NCBI GenBank assembly: GCA_947293975.1
Contig: CAMYPV010000030.1
Location: 1 to 13,887, forward strand
Direction: 5' to 3'
DNA length: 13,887 nt
Origin: an uncultured Ezakiella sp.
GTDB lineage: Bacteria > Bacillota > Clostridia > Tissierellales > Peptoniphilaceae
The translations under genes and the position numbers were made by a program. Numbering within the stretch: position 1 is the stretch's first letter; each line of letters starts with the position of its first letter. The notes beneath the pieces are model-generated. The model saw nothing but the letters and a program-made list of their open reading frames with translations, ran no database searches and was not told where the DNA came from. Shown piece after piece: positions 8,179 through 13,887 of the stretch.

Positions 8179-8742
8179 TTAAAAATATTTTTTTGCGTTT
8201 TCAATTACATAATTATAAATTTCATCGTTAAAGTTTTTAATTGGTTCCATACGTTTTAGAAAGCTTTCCCAGCTTACTTTATATTCAAGCCAGGTGCCGC
8301 CATTATTGTATATATTATTAATAACAGGTTGCAATCTGTCCATGGCATTTGCAAATCTTGCCTCTGCTGTGATGCCTTCTTCAAACTCTTCCCATAATGC
8401 TCTTAAATTTTTGCCAATGTCATCGGGCAATATCGAATAAATTTTATCGGCAGCTCTTTGTTCACGCTCAGATTTATCTTTGTATCCTTCTGTATCGTAA
8501 GCAAATGTATCGCCGGCTTCAATCTCAACAAGATCGTGAACCAAAAGCATTTTAACGGTTTTATCTAAGTCAGCATTTGGTGCATAGTCTTTAAAAATCA
8601 TCGCCATAGTTGCAATTGAAAAACTATGTTCAGCATCGTTTTCTCTTCTATCAATTCCAATTATTTTTGTACGCCTTTCGATTGATTTCATTTTTTCAAT
8701 CGTGGTGACAAACTCAATTTTCTTCATCAATTCGTTATTCAT
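8179..8742 (-). CDS. HD-domain metal-dependent phosphohydrolase (YfbR/HDDC2-like, putative 5'-deoxynucleotidase)
   Basis: This 187-residue protein is a compact HD-superfamily hydrolase. Conserved metal and catalytic positions are visible in order: NDAEHS with His39, HD at 69-70 followed by LVEIEAGD (Glu73, Asp78), and Asp135 in FANAMDRLQPV. This spacing matches the HD_3 group containing E. coli YfbR and human HDDC2, which remove phosphate from deoxyribonucleoside 5'-monophosphates. Substrate identity here is inference. It is cytoplasmic, with no signal or membrane segment. The ATG at 8742 is chosen because GAGGTGA (8746-8752 on the minus strand) sits just upstream; a second Met at residue 6 lacks such a site. 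It is transcribed alone, divergent from alr and convergent with uvrA, with a terminator shared with uvrA. A role in nucleotide-pool housekeeping would be compatible with the repair genes next door, but there is no operon link. Confidence 0.85.
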   Translation of the reverse strand: MNNELMKKIEFVTTIEKMKSIERRTKIIGIDRRENDAEHSFSIATMAMIFKDYAPNADLDKTVKMLLVHDLVEIEAGDTFAYDTEGYKDKSEREQRAADKIYSILPDDIGKNLRALWEEFEEGITAEARFANAMDRLQPVINNIYNNGGTWLEYKVSWESFLKRMEPIKNFNDEIYNYVIENAKKYF

Positions 8743-8759
8743 AATTCACCTCAACAAAT

Positions 8760-8788
8760 ATTATAACACAACGATTAAAAAGGTTAAA
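8760..8788 (-). promoter_or_regulatory. Candidate promoter for the HD phosphohydrolase gene
   Basis: On the minus strand there is a perfect TATAAT (8765-8760) preceded by TGT, forming an extended -10. A poor -35 (TTTAAC, 8788-8783) lies 17 bases upstream. The start site would be near 8753, just ahead of the ribosome site. The extended -10 could compensate for the weak -35. Confidence 0.5.
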
Positions 8789-8817
8789 GAAAAGTTGTAA
8801 ATAATAAATTTTATCAC

Positions 8818-8846
8818 TTGCAAATTGTTACATAATATGGTATATT
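8818..8846 (+). promoter_or_regulatory. Promoter of the alr operon
   Basis: TTGCAA (8818-8823) and TATATT (8841-8846) are 17 bases apart, and the -10 is preceded by TGG (extended -10). Transcription would begin near 8853. That places the in-frame ATG at 8855 almost at the RNA 5' end and supports the ATG at 8870 as the true start of alr. It is back-to-back with the HD gene promoter; no operator palindrome is obvious in the 8743-8869 gap. Confidence 0.6.
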
Positions 8847-8858
8847 TTATATGAATGT

Positions 8859-8865
8859 GGAGGAG
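8859..8865 (+). promoter_or_regulatory. Ribosome binding site deciding the alr start
   Basis: GGAGGAG at 8859-8865 is a strong Shine-Dalgarno sequence four bases before ATG 8870. The upstream in-frame ATG at 8855 would place this purine run inside the coding region (encoding W-R-S-R) and has no ribosome site of its own. Confidence 0.8.
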
Positions 8866-8869
8866 TAGG

Positions 8870-10030
8870 ATGAATTTTGAAGAGATAAGACCTTGCTGGC
8901 TCGAAATAGACTTGGATAATCTGTGTCACAACATACATATTATCAAAGAAAACTTAAATCCAGAAAGTGAAATAATGGCTGTTATAAAAGCAAACGCATA
9001 TAATCATGACGCAGTTACAATTGCAAATAAATTGCAGGAAATTGGCGTACATAGATTTTCGGTGTCAATTTTAAGTGAAGGAATTGAGCTTAGAAACGCT
9101 GGGATTAAAGACCCAATTTTACTTCTGAATTACGTGCGAAACACAGAGATTAAAGAGGCTATTTTAAACGACTTAGAAATGACCGTCTATGATATGGAGC
9201 AAGCAAGATTAATTGATAAAATATCTGGTGAACTTAATACAAAAGCAAAAATTCACATTAAAATAGATACTGGAATGAGTAGAATTGGATTTTTACCAGG
9301 AACGGTTGCATTCAGAAAAATTGTAGACATTATAAATATGAAAAATATAGAATGCGAAGGAATATACAGTCACTTTGCAACTTCTGATATGATAGATCTT
9401 GGTAATACAAGAAGACAATATCAAGTGTTTTCTACATTTGTTAATTCAATCGAACAAACTATTGGTAGAAAACTTAAAAAACATATTTCAAACTCAGGTG
9501 CTATTATGGATTATCCAGAGTTTGACCTTGATTATGTTAGACCTGGAATTATCATGTATGGTTATCCGCCGTCACTCACAATGCGTTCAGAGTGGGACTT
9601 AAGACCACTTATGACATTAAAGGCGTTGGTAAGTAATTTAAAAATTTTGCCAGAGGGTAGTGGAGTAAGCTATGGGCAAACTTATGTGACAAGGCGTATA
9701 ACAAAAGTTGCAACCATACCTTTGGGATATGCTGACGGAATTTCAAGACTATTGTCTAATAAATTTTCTGTAACTATTAATGGCAAAAAAGCACCTTCAA
9801 TAGGAAATATTTGTATGGATCAATTTATGGTCGACGTAACTGATATTGACAATGTTAAAATTGGAGATGAAGTTGTTATATTTGGTTCAAACGATGCTGA
9901 TACTCATTTGCCAGAACTTGCAAATACAATGGGTACAATTCATTACGAAATAATGTGCATGCTATCACGCCGCATTCCAAGAGTTATAATTGACCATGAA
10001 AAGGTATCCAAAATTATTAATTATGTATAG
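8870..10030 (+). CDS. alr: Alanine racemase
   Basis: This PLP enzyme interconverts L- and D-alanine in the cytoplasm, supplying D-Ala for peptidoglycan and for D-alanylation of teichoic acids. The 386-residue length is normal. The N-terminal TIM barrel carries the PLP lysine Lys40 in MAVIKANAYNHDA; KIDTGMSRIGF (131-141) with Arg138 and VRPGIIMYG (223-231) are barrel motifs. The C-terminal beta domain carries the second catalytic base, Tyr268, in GVSYGQTYVT, then TIPLGYADG (282-290) and GNICMDQFMVDVT (312-324). The PLP-lysine motif departs from the usual KADAYGHG: it has Asn for Asp, Asn for Gly and Asp for the last Gly, although lysine, Tyr44 and His46 remain. I chose ATG 8870 over the in-frame ATG 8855 because of the ribosome site and promoter positions; the longer form would add only five residues. 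It is the first gene of an operon, and mazF follows after 11 bases, as in B. subtilis, where the antitoxin gene lies between them. Confidence 0.95.
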   Translation: MNFEEIRPCWLEIDLDNLCHNIHIIKENLNPESEIMAVIKANAYNHDAVTIANKLQEIGVHRFSVSILSEGIELRNAGIKDPILLLNYVRNTEIKEAILNDLEMTVYDMEQARLIDKISGELNTKAKIHIKIDTGMSRIGFLPGTVAFRKIVDIINMKNIECEGIYSHFATSDMIDLGNTRRQYQVFSTFVNSIEQTIGRKLKKHISNSGAIMDYPEFDLDYVRPGIIMYGYPPSLTMRSEWDLRPLMTLKALVSNLKILPEGSGVSYGQTYVTRRITKVATIPLGYADGISRLLSNKFSVTINGKKAPSIGNICMDQFMVDVTDIDNVKIGDEVVIFGSNDADTHLPELANTMGTIHYEIMCMLSRRIPRVIIDHEKVSKIINYV

Positions 10031-10041
10031 GATGGAGTGCT

Positions 10042-10536
10042 ATGGAATTAAAAGATAAGTCAGTTGCAGAAAATCAAATAAAAAAATCGAACAATAAAAA
10101 TATTCAAAAAACAACTGATGAACACAAACAGTTTATAAAAAAAATAGAAGGTAAACAAAATAAATCTGAGCAATGCCACGAAAAGGTTTCGGTTTTAAGA
10201 GGCGATTTATTCTATGCAGACCTTTCGCCTGTAATAGGAAGTGAGCAAGGGGGCATAAGGCCGGTTGTTATTATACAAAACGATATTGGTAACAAATTTT
10301 CGCCAACGACGATTATAGCTGCAATCACATCTGTCAGAAACAAATCAAGTATGCCTACTCATGTAAATGTAGGCAAAGATATTGGTGGGCTTCCAAAAGA
10401 TTCTGTGATTTTATTGGAGCAAATTCGTACGATTGACAAAAAAAGATTGCGTGAAAAAATTGGCAGAATGACAGATGCAAAGATGCTTGAAATCGACAAA
10501 GCTCTTAGAATTAGCATTCATCTTTTGGAGGGATAA
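10042..10536 (+). CDS. mazF: MazF/EndoA-type mRNA interferase toxin with N-terminal extension
   Basis: Residues 51-164 closely match B. subtilis EndoA (NdoA/YdcE), a sequence-specific endoribonuclease of the PemK/MazF fold: RGDLFYADLSPVIGSEQGG, RPVVIIQNDIGNKFSPTTII, LPKDSVILLEQIRTIDKKRL. By alignment with EndoA, the catalytic Arg and Thr correspond to Arg73 and Thr96, both present, so the enzyme looks active. About 48 residues precede the core. They are Lys/Asn/Gln-rich with 12 Lys against 8 acidic residues in the first 50, likely disordered. No in-frame ATG, GTG or TTG exists between 10042 and the core, so the extension cannot be a start-site error unless a rarer codon is used. GGAG lies at 10034-10037. 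The gene follows alr by 11 bases, leaving no room for the ribbon-helix-helix antitoxin normally found there, and no antitoxin is seen elsewhere in the window. The stop TAA shares one base with the next ATG (TAATG), indicating coupling. Confidence 0.93.
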   Translation: MELKDKSVAENQIKKSNNKNIQKTTDEHKQFIKKIEGKQNKSEQCHEKVSVLRGDLFYADLSPVIGSEQGGIRPVVIIQNDIGNKFSPTTIIAAITSVRNKSSMPTHVNVGKDIGGLPKDSVILLEQIRTIDKKRLREKIGRMTDAKMLEIDKALRISIHLLEG

Positions 10537-11474
10537 TGGAACAAAATATTATAGATTTTTTAACCAAAAATACTGGCATTAAAAACGAGCAAGACATTTT
10601 AAGTAAATATACTGAAGAATACAAAAATAGAACTGTTTCAGATGATGATGGCATTATAGCTCATGTTGCTGCAAATATCAGGAATCTGAATTACAATGGC
10701 AAGGATTATAAATCCGCATTTATAATCGATTCTGTTGTTAAAGAAGATATGCGTAGACAGGGCATTTATACAAAATTATATAAAGAGCTTGAAAGCGATA
10801 TAAAAGCGGATATTTTATACGCATTTCCACTTCAATACGAATTGATAAATCTTGTTGACAAGCAAGATTATAAAATTATTGGCGAGGTTGAGGCATACGC
10901 AAAAGTTTTAAATCCACAAAATGTAATTAGCAACGGTTTTTTTGCGATTATGGCAAAGTTAATTAATAAAATAACACAGATTAAAACTAAAAATATTTCA
11001 TATAGTGGATATGAAATTAAAGAAAATATATCAACATCTGACGTTTATGATCTCTATGAGAAAGTAAAATCACAATATGGATTTATGTCTAAGCGTACTT
11101 CAGATTGGATAAATTCTCGTATCAACAATCGTATTAATTACAAAATCTTAGGAACATACAAAGACGGCATCGAAGGCTATATAATTTATAAAGTAATCGA
11201 ACGCGGAGATTTAAAATATTTTATGATTATGGATATTTTATACAGTTCAAGAGAAGCACTTGAATCAATGTATGATTATTTACATGAAAAAGCTAAAAGA
11301 GAAAATGTAAATCTCATTGGCTTATGGAAAAATTCTAAAACATCAGTTTTAATTGCTGACAAGAGATTTCAAAATGCAAAAAGCTCTTTTCCAGTCGTAG
11401 TTAAAACCGATGTGAATGACGCATTAAACATAAATAACTGGTTCTTACAACCTATCGAAGGAGAAACCTATTGA
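10536..11474 (+). CDS. Two-domain GNAT-like acyltransferase of a surface-polysaccharide operon
   Basis: The first 125 residues form a GNAT N-acyltransferase-like domain. A strand (SAFIIDSVVKE) is followed by the acetyl-CoA motif MRRQGIYTKLYKEL (72-85), where R-R-Q-G-I corresponds to the family's R/Q-x-x-G-x-G/A loop, with Tyr in the last position. Residues about 155-305 look like a second, divergent GNAT fold: TSDWINSRINNRINYKI, GYIIYKV, a strand ending MIMDILYSS, then helix-strand-helix and a C-terminal NNWFLQPIEG. Tandem GNAT (FemAB-like) proteins with such a W-x-x-x-R and NW ending occur in polysaccharide clusters. The acceptor is unknown: it could be a sugar amine, a lipid-linked precursor or a protein. 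The ATG overlaps the mazF stop by one base and its own stop TGA overlaps the next start, so it is embedded in the operon. No signal peptide or membrane helix is visible, implying a cytoplasmic enzyme. The family is only broadly recognised. Confidence 0.75.
   Translation: MEQNIIDFLTKNTGIKNEQDILSKYTEEYKNRTVSDDDGIIAHVAANIRNLNYNGKDYKSAFIIDSVVKEDMRRQGIYTKLYKELESDIKADILYAFPLQYELINLVDKQDYKIIGEVEAYAKVLNPQNVISNGFFAIMAKLINKITQIKTKNISYSGYEIKENISTSDVYDLYEKVKSQYGFMSKRTSDWINSRINNRINYKILGTYKDGIEGYIIYKVIERGDLKYFMIMDILYSSREALESMYDYLHEKAKRENVNLIGLWKNSKTSVLIADKRFQNAKSSFPVVVKTDVNDALNINNWFLQPIEGETY
11458..11463 (+). promoter_or_regulatory. Ribosome binding site for the GT4-CsaB gene
   Basis: AAGGAG at 11458-11463 lies within the end of the GNAT gene. 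Two in-frame starts follow: TTG 11471 (seven bases away) and ATG 11474 (ten bases away, TGATG overlap with the upstream stop). The spacing slightly favours TTG and the codon favours ATG; the difference is one residue. Confidence 0.6.
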
Positions 11475-13678
11475 TGAAAAAAGTACTGCATCTTATCAGT
11501 GGCGGTGATACAGGTGGTGCAAAAACACATATTATGTCTCTGTTGGGAGAGATGAAAAATCAAATAGACATAACCCTTGGAGTATTCTTTGAAGATGTGT
11601 TCATTGAAGAAGCAAAGGCTGTTGGCATACCTACTGTTGTTTTTGAGCAGAAGAATAGGTATGATTTGAGTGTTGTAAAAAAGATTGTTCAATATGTTAA
11701 TAACGAGGGCATTAATTTGATTCATTGCCATGGGGCAAGAGCAAATTTTATTGCCTTTTTTTTGATGAGAAAATTAAAAAATATAAAATTTGTCTCTACA
11801 GTTCATTCGGATCCAGAGCTTGATTTTAAGGGGAATTTTTACAAGCAGATAATATTTAAAAATTTAAACACATTTGCGCTTAAAAAATTCGAAAACTATA
11901 TAGCTGTAAGTGATGACTTTAAAAATATGCTAATCAAGCGTGGTTTTTCAAACAAAAATATCGATGTTGTGTATAATGGAATTAATTTGAACAAGAAAGA
12001 TAATTTTGTAACTCGTGAGGAGTTCTTAAAACGCTATGGCATTCCTACTGATAAGATAAACATAGGAATACTTGCAAGGCTCGATGAAGTAAAAGATCAC
12101 AGAACATTTATAAAGGCGGCCGCAGAATTTTTAAAAACAAAAGACGCCAACTTTTTAATTGGCGGTAGCGGACCATTGATGAACGAGCTTCAAGAAATGG
12201 CTAACGAATTAAACATCAATAAAAATCTATTTTTCTTGGGCGAAGTAAAAGATCCCTACTCATTTATAAATGCAATTGACATAAATGTATTGTCGAGTTT
12301 GTCGGAAAGCTTTCCGTATGTAATTCTCGAGGGAGCAAAATATAAAAAACCGATGGTCGCAACAAATGTTGGCGGTATTCCAAAGATTGTAAAAAACGAT
12401 ATTACAGGATACACTTATAATGTTGGAGACTACATGGCATTAAAAGATTGCTTATTAAGATTTGCAAATGACGATAATAAGCGTAAAGAATTTGGTGAAA
12501 ATATTTTTAATCTTGTAAGCGAAAATTATAGCAGCCAAAGCATGACGCGTAGCCATATTGAAATATATGACAGAATATTATTTGATAAAAGTATTGTGCT
12601 GTCAGGATTTTATGGATTTGACAATCAAGGCGATGATGCAATATTAGAGTCTATTGTCAAGGAGTTTAGACGCATAAACCCGCTCTTTAGACTTAGAGTT
12701 TTATCAAACAATCCTGACAAGACCAGAAAAATATACGAAGTTGATTCATCCTATAGATTTAATCCGTTAAAAATAATGTCAACCATAAAGCATAGTGATA
12801 TGTTAATCTCAGGTGGCGGGAGCTTGTTACAAGATGTCACAAGTTCAAGATCACTTTGGTACTATTTATTCGTAATTGCGATTTCGAAACATTATAATAA
12901 AAAAACTGTGATTTATGCAAATGGGGTTGGGCCAATCAAAAAGAAATTTAACAGATGGCTAACAAAAAAGACGTTAAAAAACACAGATCTAATTACATTG
13001 CGTGATAAGGATTCTGCGGACTATCTTGCAGAAATTGGAATTGAAAAATCAAAATGCTTGGTAAGAAGCGACCCAGTATTCCTGCTTAAAGAAAATCTAG
13101 AAGAAGCTGATGAAATTTTAAACTCAATTGGTCTTGAAGATAATTTTATAGTCGTAAACCTTAGACCATGGCACAATGACAAAAACACAATCGAAGAGGT
13201 GTCAAAGGCATTGACTAGATTGATGGACGATGGAAAAAAAGTCTTGCTGCTTCCAATGCACATGTCAAAAGATACTAGAGTTCTAAAAGAACTCCTTGAA
13301 AATTGCAAGCATAAGAATTTATATTATTATTTTGAAGATATGAATGTAACAACTCTTATGGGCATATTTACAAGGGCAAGTCTCGTTGTTGCAATGCGTC
13401 TTCATGGTGTAATATATTCGGCGACAGTTCATACAAAGCCGTTTGCAATTAGTTATGATCCAAAGGTAACAAGCTTTATGGATAGTATTCAATCAAAATA
13501 TATTATATCTGTTGAAGAACTCAATGCAGACAAGCTTTATAATATGATTAACGACTGCATTGATGATGAAGAATATCTTTCAAAAATACTTGAAACAGAC
13601 AAAAATAGAAAAGAACTCGCCAGATTAAATGCAAAAGAAGCATTATCATTGTTAGAGGTGAATTATGAAAAAAATTAA
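11474..13678 (+). CDS. csaB: Fused GT4-family glycosyltransferase and CsaB polysaccharide pyruvyltransferase
   Basis: Two enzymes are joined in one 734-residue chain. Residues 1-369 form a GT-B glycosyltransferase of family 4: N-terminal LISGGDTGGAKTHI, IHCHGARAN (83-91), VYNGIN (166-171), LARLDEVKDHRTFIKAA (200-216), GGSGP (230-234), and the ESFPYVILE motif (278-286) that binds the nucleotide-sugar donor. Residues about 373-730 match CsaB, which transfers pyruvate from phosphoenolpyruvate to secondary wall polysaccharide: SGFYGFDNQGDDAILESI (377-394), ISGGGSLLQDVTSSRS (445-460), YANGVGPI (481-488), DPVFLL (533-538), MRLHGVIYSA (641-650). Pyruvylated polymer is the usual ligand for SLH-domain surface proteins. 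The junction at 366-375 (DRILFDKSIV) has no linker of note, and the frame is continuous. The start is ATG 11474 (TGATG overlap with the GNAT stop) or TTG 11471. tagA starts inside the last 14 bases. Sugar donor and exact polymer are unknown. Confidence 0.92.
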   Translation: MKKVLHLISGGDTGGAKTHIMSLLGEMKNQIDITLGVFFEDVFIEEAKAVGIPTVVFEQKNRYDLSVVKKIVQYVNNEGINLIHCHGARANFIAFFLMRKLKNIKFVSTVHSDPELDFKGNFYKQIIFKNLNTFALKKFENYIAVSDDFKNMLIKRGFSNKNIDVVYNGINLNKKDNFVTREEFLKRYGIPTDKINIGILARLDEVKDHRTFIKAAAEFLKTKDANFLIGGSGPLMNELQEMANELNINKNLFFLGEVKDPYSFINAIDINVLSSLSESFPYVILEGAKYKKPMVATNVGGIPKIVKNDITGYTYNVGDYMALKDCLLRFANDDNKRKEFGENIFNLVSENYSSQSMTRSHIEIYDRILFDKSIVLSGFYGFDNQGDDAILESIVKEFRRINPLFRLRVLSNNPDKTRKIYEVDSSYRFNPLKIMSTIKHSDMLISGGGSLLQDVTSSRSLWYYLFVIAISKHYNKKTVIYANGVGPIKKKFNRWLTKKTLKNTDLITLRDKDSADYLAEIGIEKSKCLVRSDPVFLLKENLEEADEILNSIGLEDNFIVVNLRPWHNDKNTIEEVSKALTRLMDDGKKVLLLPMHMSKDTRVLKELLENCKHKNLYYYFEDMNVTTLMGIFTRASLVVAMRLHGVIYSATVHTKPFAISYDPKVTSFMDSIQSKYIISVEELNADKLYNMINDCIDDEEYLSKILETDKNRKELARLNAKEALSLLEVNYEKN

Positions 13679-13887
13679 TGTATTTGGCGTAAAATTTAGC
13701 GACGTTGATGACGAAACTTTACAGGAAATTTTAACGAAGAATATCGTGGGAGCAAATAATTTTAAAATTGTGACACCAAATCCAGAAATAGTTATGACAG
13801 CTTGTAAAGATGAATCATTAAAAAATTTAATCAACAATTCAGATTTGGTTTTAAAAGATGGCATAGGACTGTCTCTTATACACATCT
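13665..13887 (+). CDS. tagA: WecG/TagA/CpsF-family glycosyltransferase, 5' end only
   Basis: The gene starts at ATG 13665, inside the end of csaB (14-base overlap), with AGAGGTGA (13654-13661) just upstream. The 68 genuine residues match the N terminus of TagA/WecG enzymes, which add N-acetylmannosamine to undecaprenyl-PP-GlcNAc during teichoic acid or secondary wall polymer synthesis at the cytoplasmic membrane. The matches are INVFGVKFSDVDDETL, then IVTPNPEIVMTACKDESLKNLINNSDLVLKDGIG. The T-x-N-P-E motif, including the first conserved acidic region, and the D-G-I-G loop are visible. Genuine sequence ends at 13868; the codons after DGIG come from adapter sequence and must be discarded. CsaB-TagA adjacency is common in Firmicutes and supports both calls. 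The product beyond this point cannot be judged. Confidence 0.85.
   Translation, partial: MKKINVFGVKFSDVDDETLQEILTKNIVGANNFKIVTPNPEIVMTACKDESLKNLINNSDLVLKDGIGLSLIHI
13869..13887. other. Sequencing adapter remnant: Tn5/Nextera mosaic end
   Basis: The last 19 bases, CTGTCTCTTATACACATCT, are the exact reverse complement of the Tn5 transposase mosaic end AGATGTGTATAAGAGACAG used in tagmentation libraries. They coincide precisely with the right end of the window. This is a library artefact at a contig end, not genomic DNA and not a natural Tn5 end, because nothing of IS50 accompanies it. Confidence 0.97.

Noticed and set aside
8855..8869. Upstream in-frame ATG for alr (five extra residues)
   Set aside because: It has no ribosome site, would lie almost at the predicted transcript 5' end, and would encode the strong ribosome site used by ATG 8870.
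9399..9602. 67-codon plus-strand frame inside alr
   Set aside because: It is an alternate-frame shadow of a conserved enzyme and has no ribosome site; I considered it as a possible hidden antitoxin but nothing supports it.
13652..13885. Minus-strand open frame of 77 codons beginning MCIRDS
   Set aside because: Its first codons come from the adapter at 13869-13887 and the rest is antisense to tagA; it is an artefact.
13869..13887. Natural Tn5/IS50 transposon end
   Set aside because: Only the engineered-library mosaic end is present, exactly at the contig edge, with no transposase or target duplication.

Overview
The window looks like part of a chromosome of a low-GC (by eye about one third G+C), Gram-positive, Clostridia-like member of the Bacillota. 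The evidence is AT-rich DNA with strong AGGAGG-type ribosome sites, TTG starts and TATAAT-type promoters, a VanW/G5 cell-wall protein, a B. subtilis EndoA-type MazF encoded directly after alanine racemase, and a CsaB-TagA pair typical of Gram-positive secondary wall polymer loci. I cannot name a genus. There is no IS, phage, CRISPR array, rRNA or tRNA that I can see.

Layout. (1) 1-305 is the 3' end of a PilC/GspF-type inner-membrane platform protein; its gene starts outside the window. (2) 387-1817 is a membrane-anchored VanW-family protein with its own promoter. (3) 1814-3259, minus strand, is a poorly recognisable, very AT-rich, probably secreted or lipid-anchored beta-propeller-like protein whose stop codon interlocks with that of the VanW gene. 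(4) 3313-8110 is uvrB-uvrA, a tight two-gene nucleotide excision repair operon ending at a large structured bidirectional hairpin (8112-8176). (5) 8179-8742, minus strand, is an HD-domain phosphohydrolase resembling 5'-deoxynucleotidases. (6) From a divergent promoter region at 8743-8869, a compact plus-strand operon runs to the right end: alr (alanine racemase), mazF (RNase toxin with an unusual N-terminal extension and no antitoxin gene beside it), a two-domain GNAT-like acyltransferase, a fused glycosyltransferase/CsaB pyruvyltransferase, and the start of tagA. Genes in this operon overlap or are separated by only a few bases, so they are probably cotranscribed and translationally coupled.

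How the genes may work together. alr supplies D-alanine for peptidoglycan and teichoic acid. The GNAT, GT4-CsaB and TagA genes fit synthesis of a pyruvylated secondary wall polymer, which in related bacteria anchors SLH-domain (S-layer type) proteins. The VanW protein and the PilC fragment are also envelope proteins, so the window is mainly cell envelope plus UvrAB repair.

Technical warning. The last 19 bases (13869-13887) are identical to the Tn5/Nextera transposase mosaic end in reverse complement. They are almost certainly uncut sequencing adapter at a contig end, so the last codons of the tagA fragment are artificial.

The most interesting biology is the orphan, N-terminally extended MazF and the GT4-CsaB fusion. 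I found no strong evidence for a completely new system.
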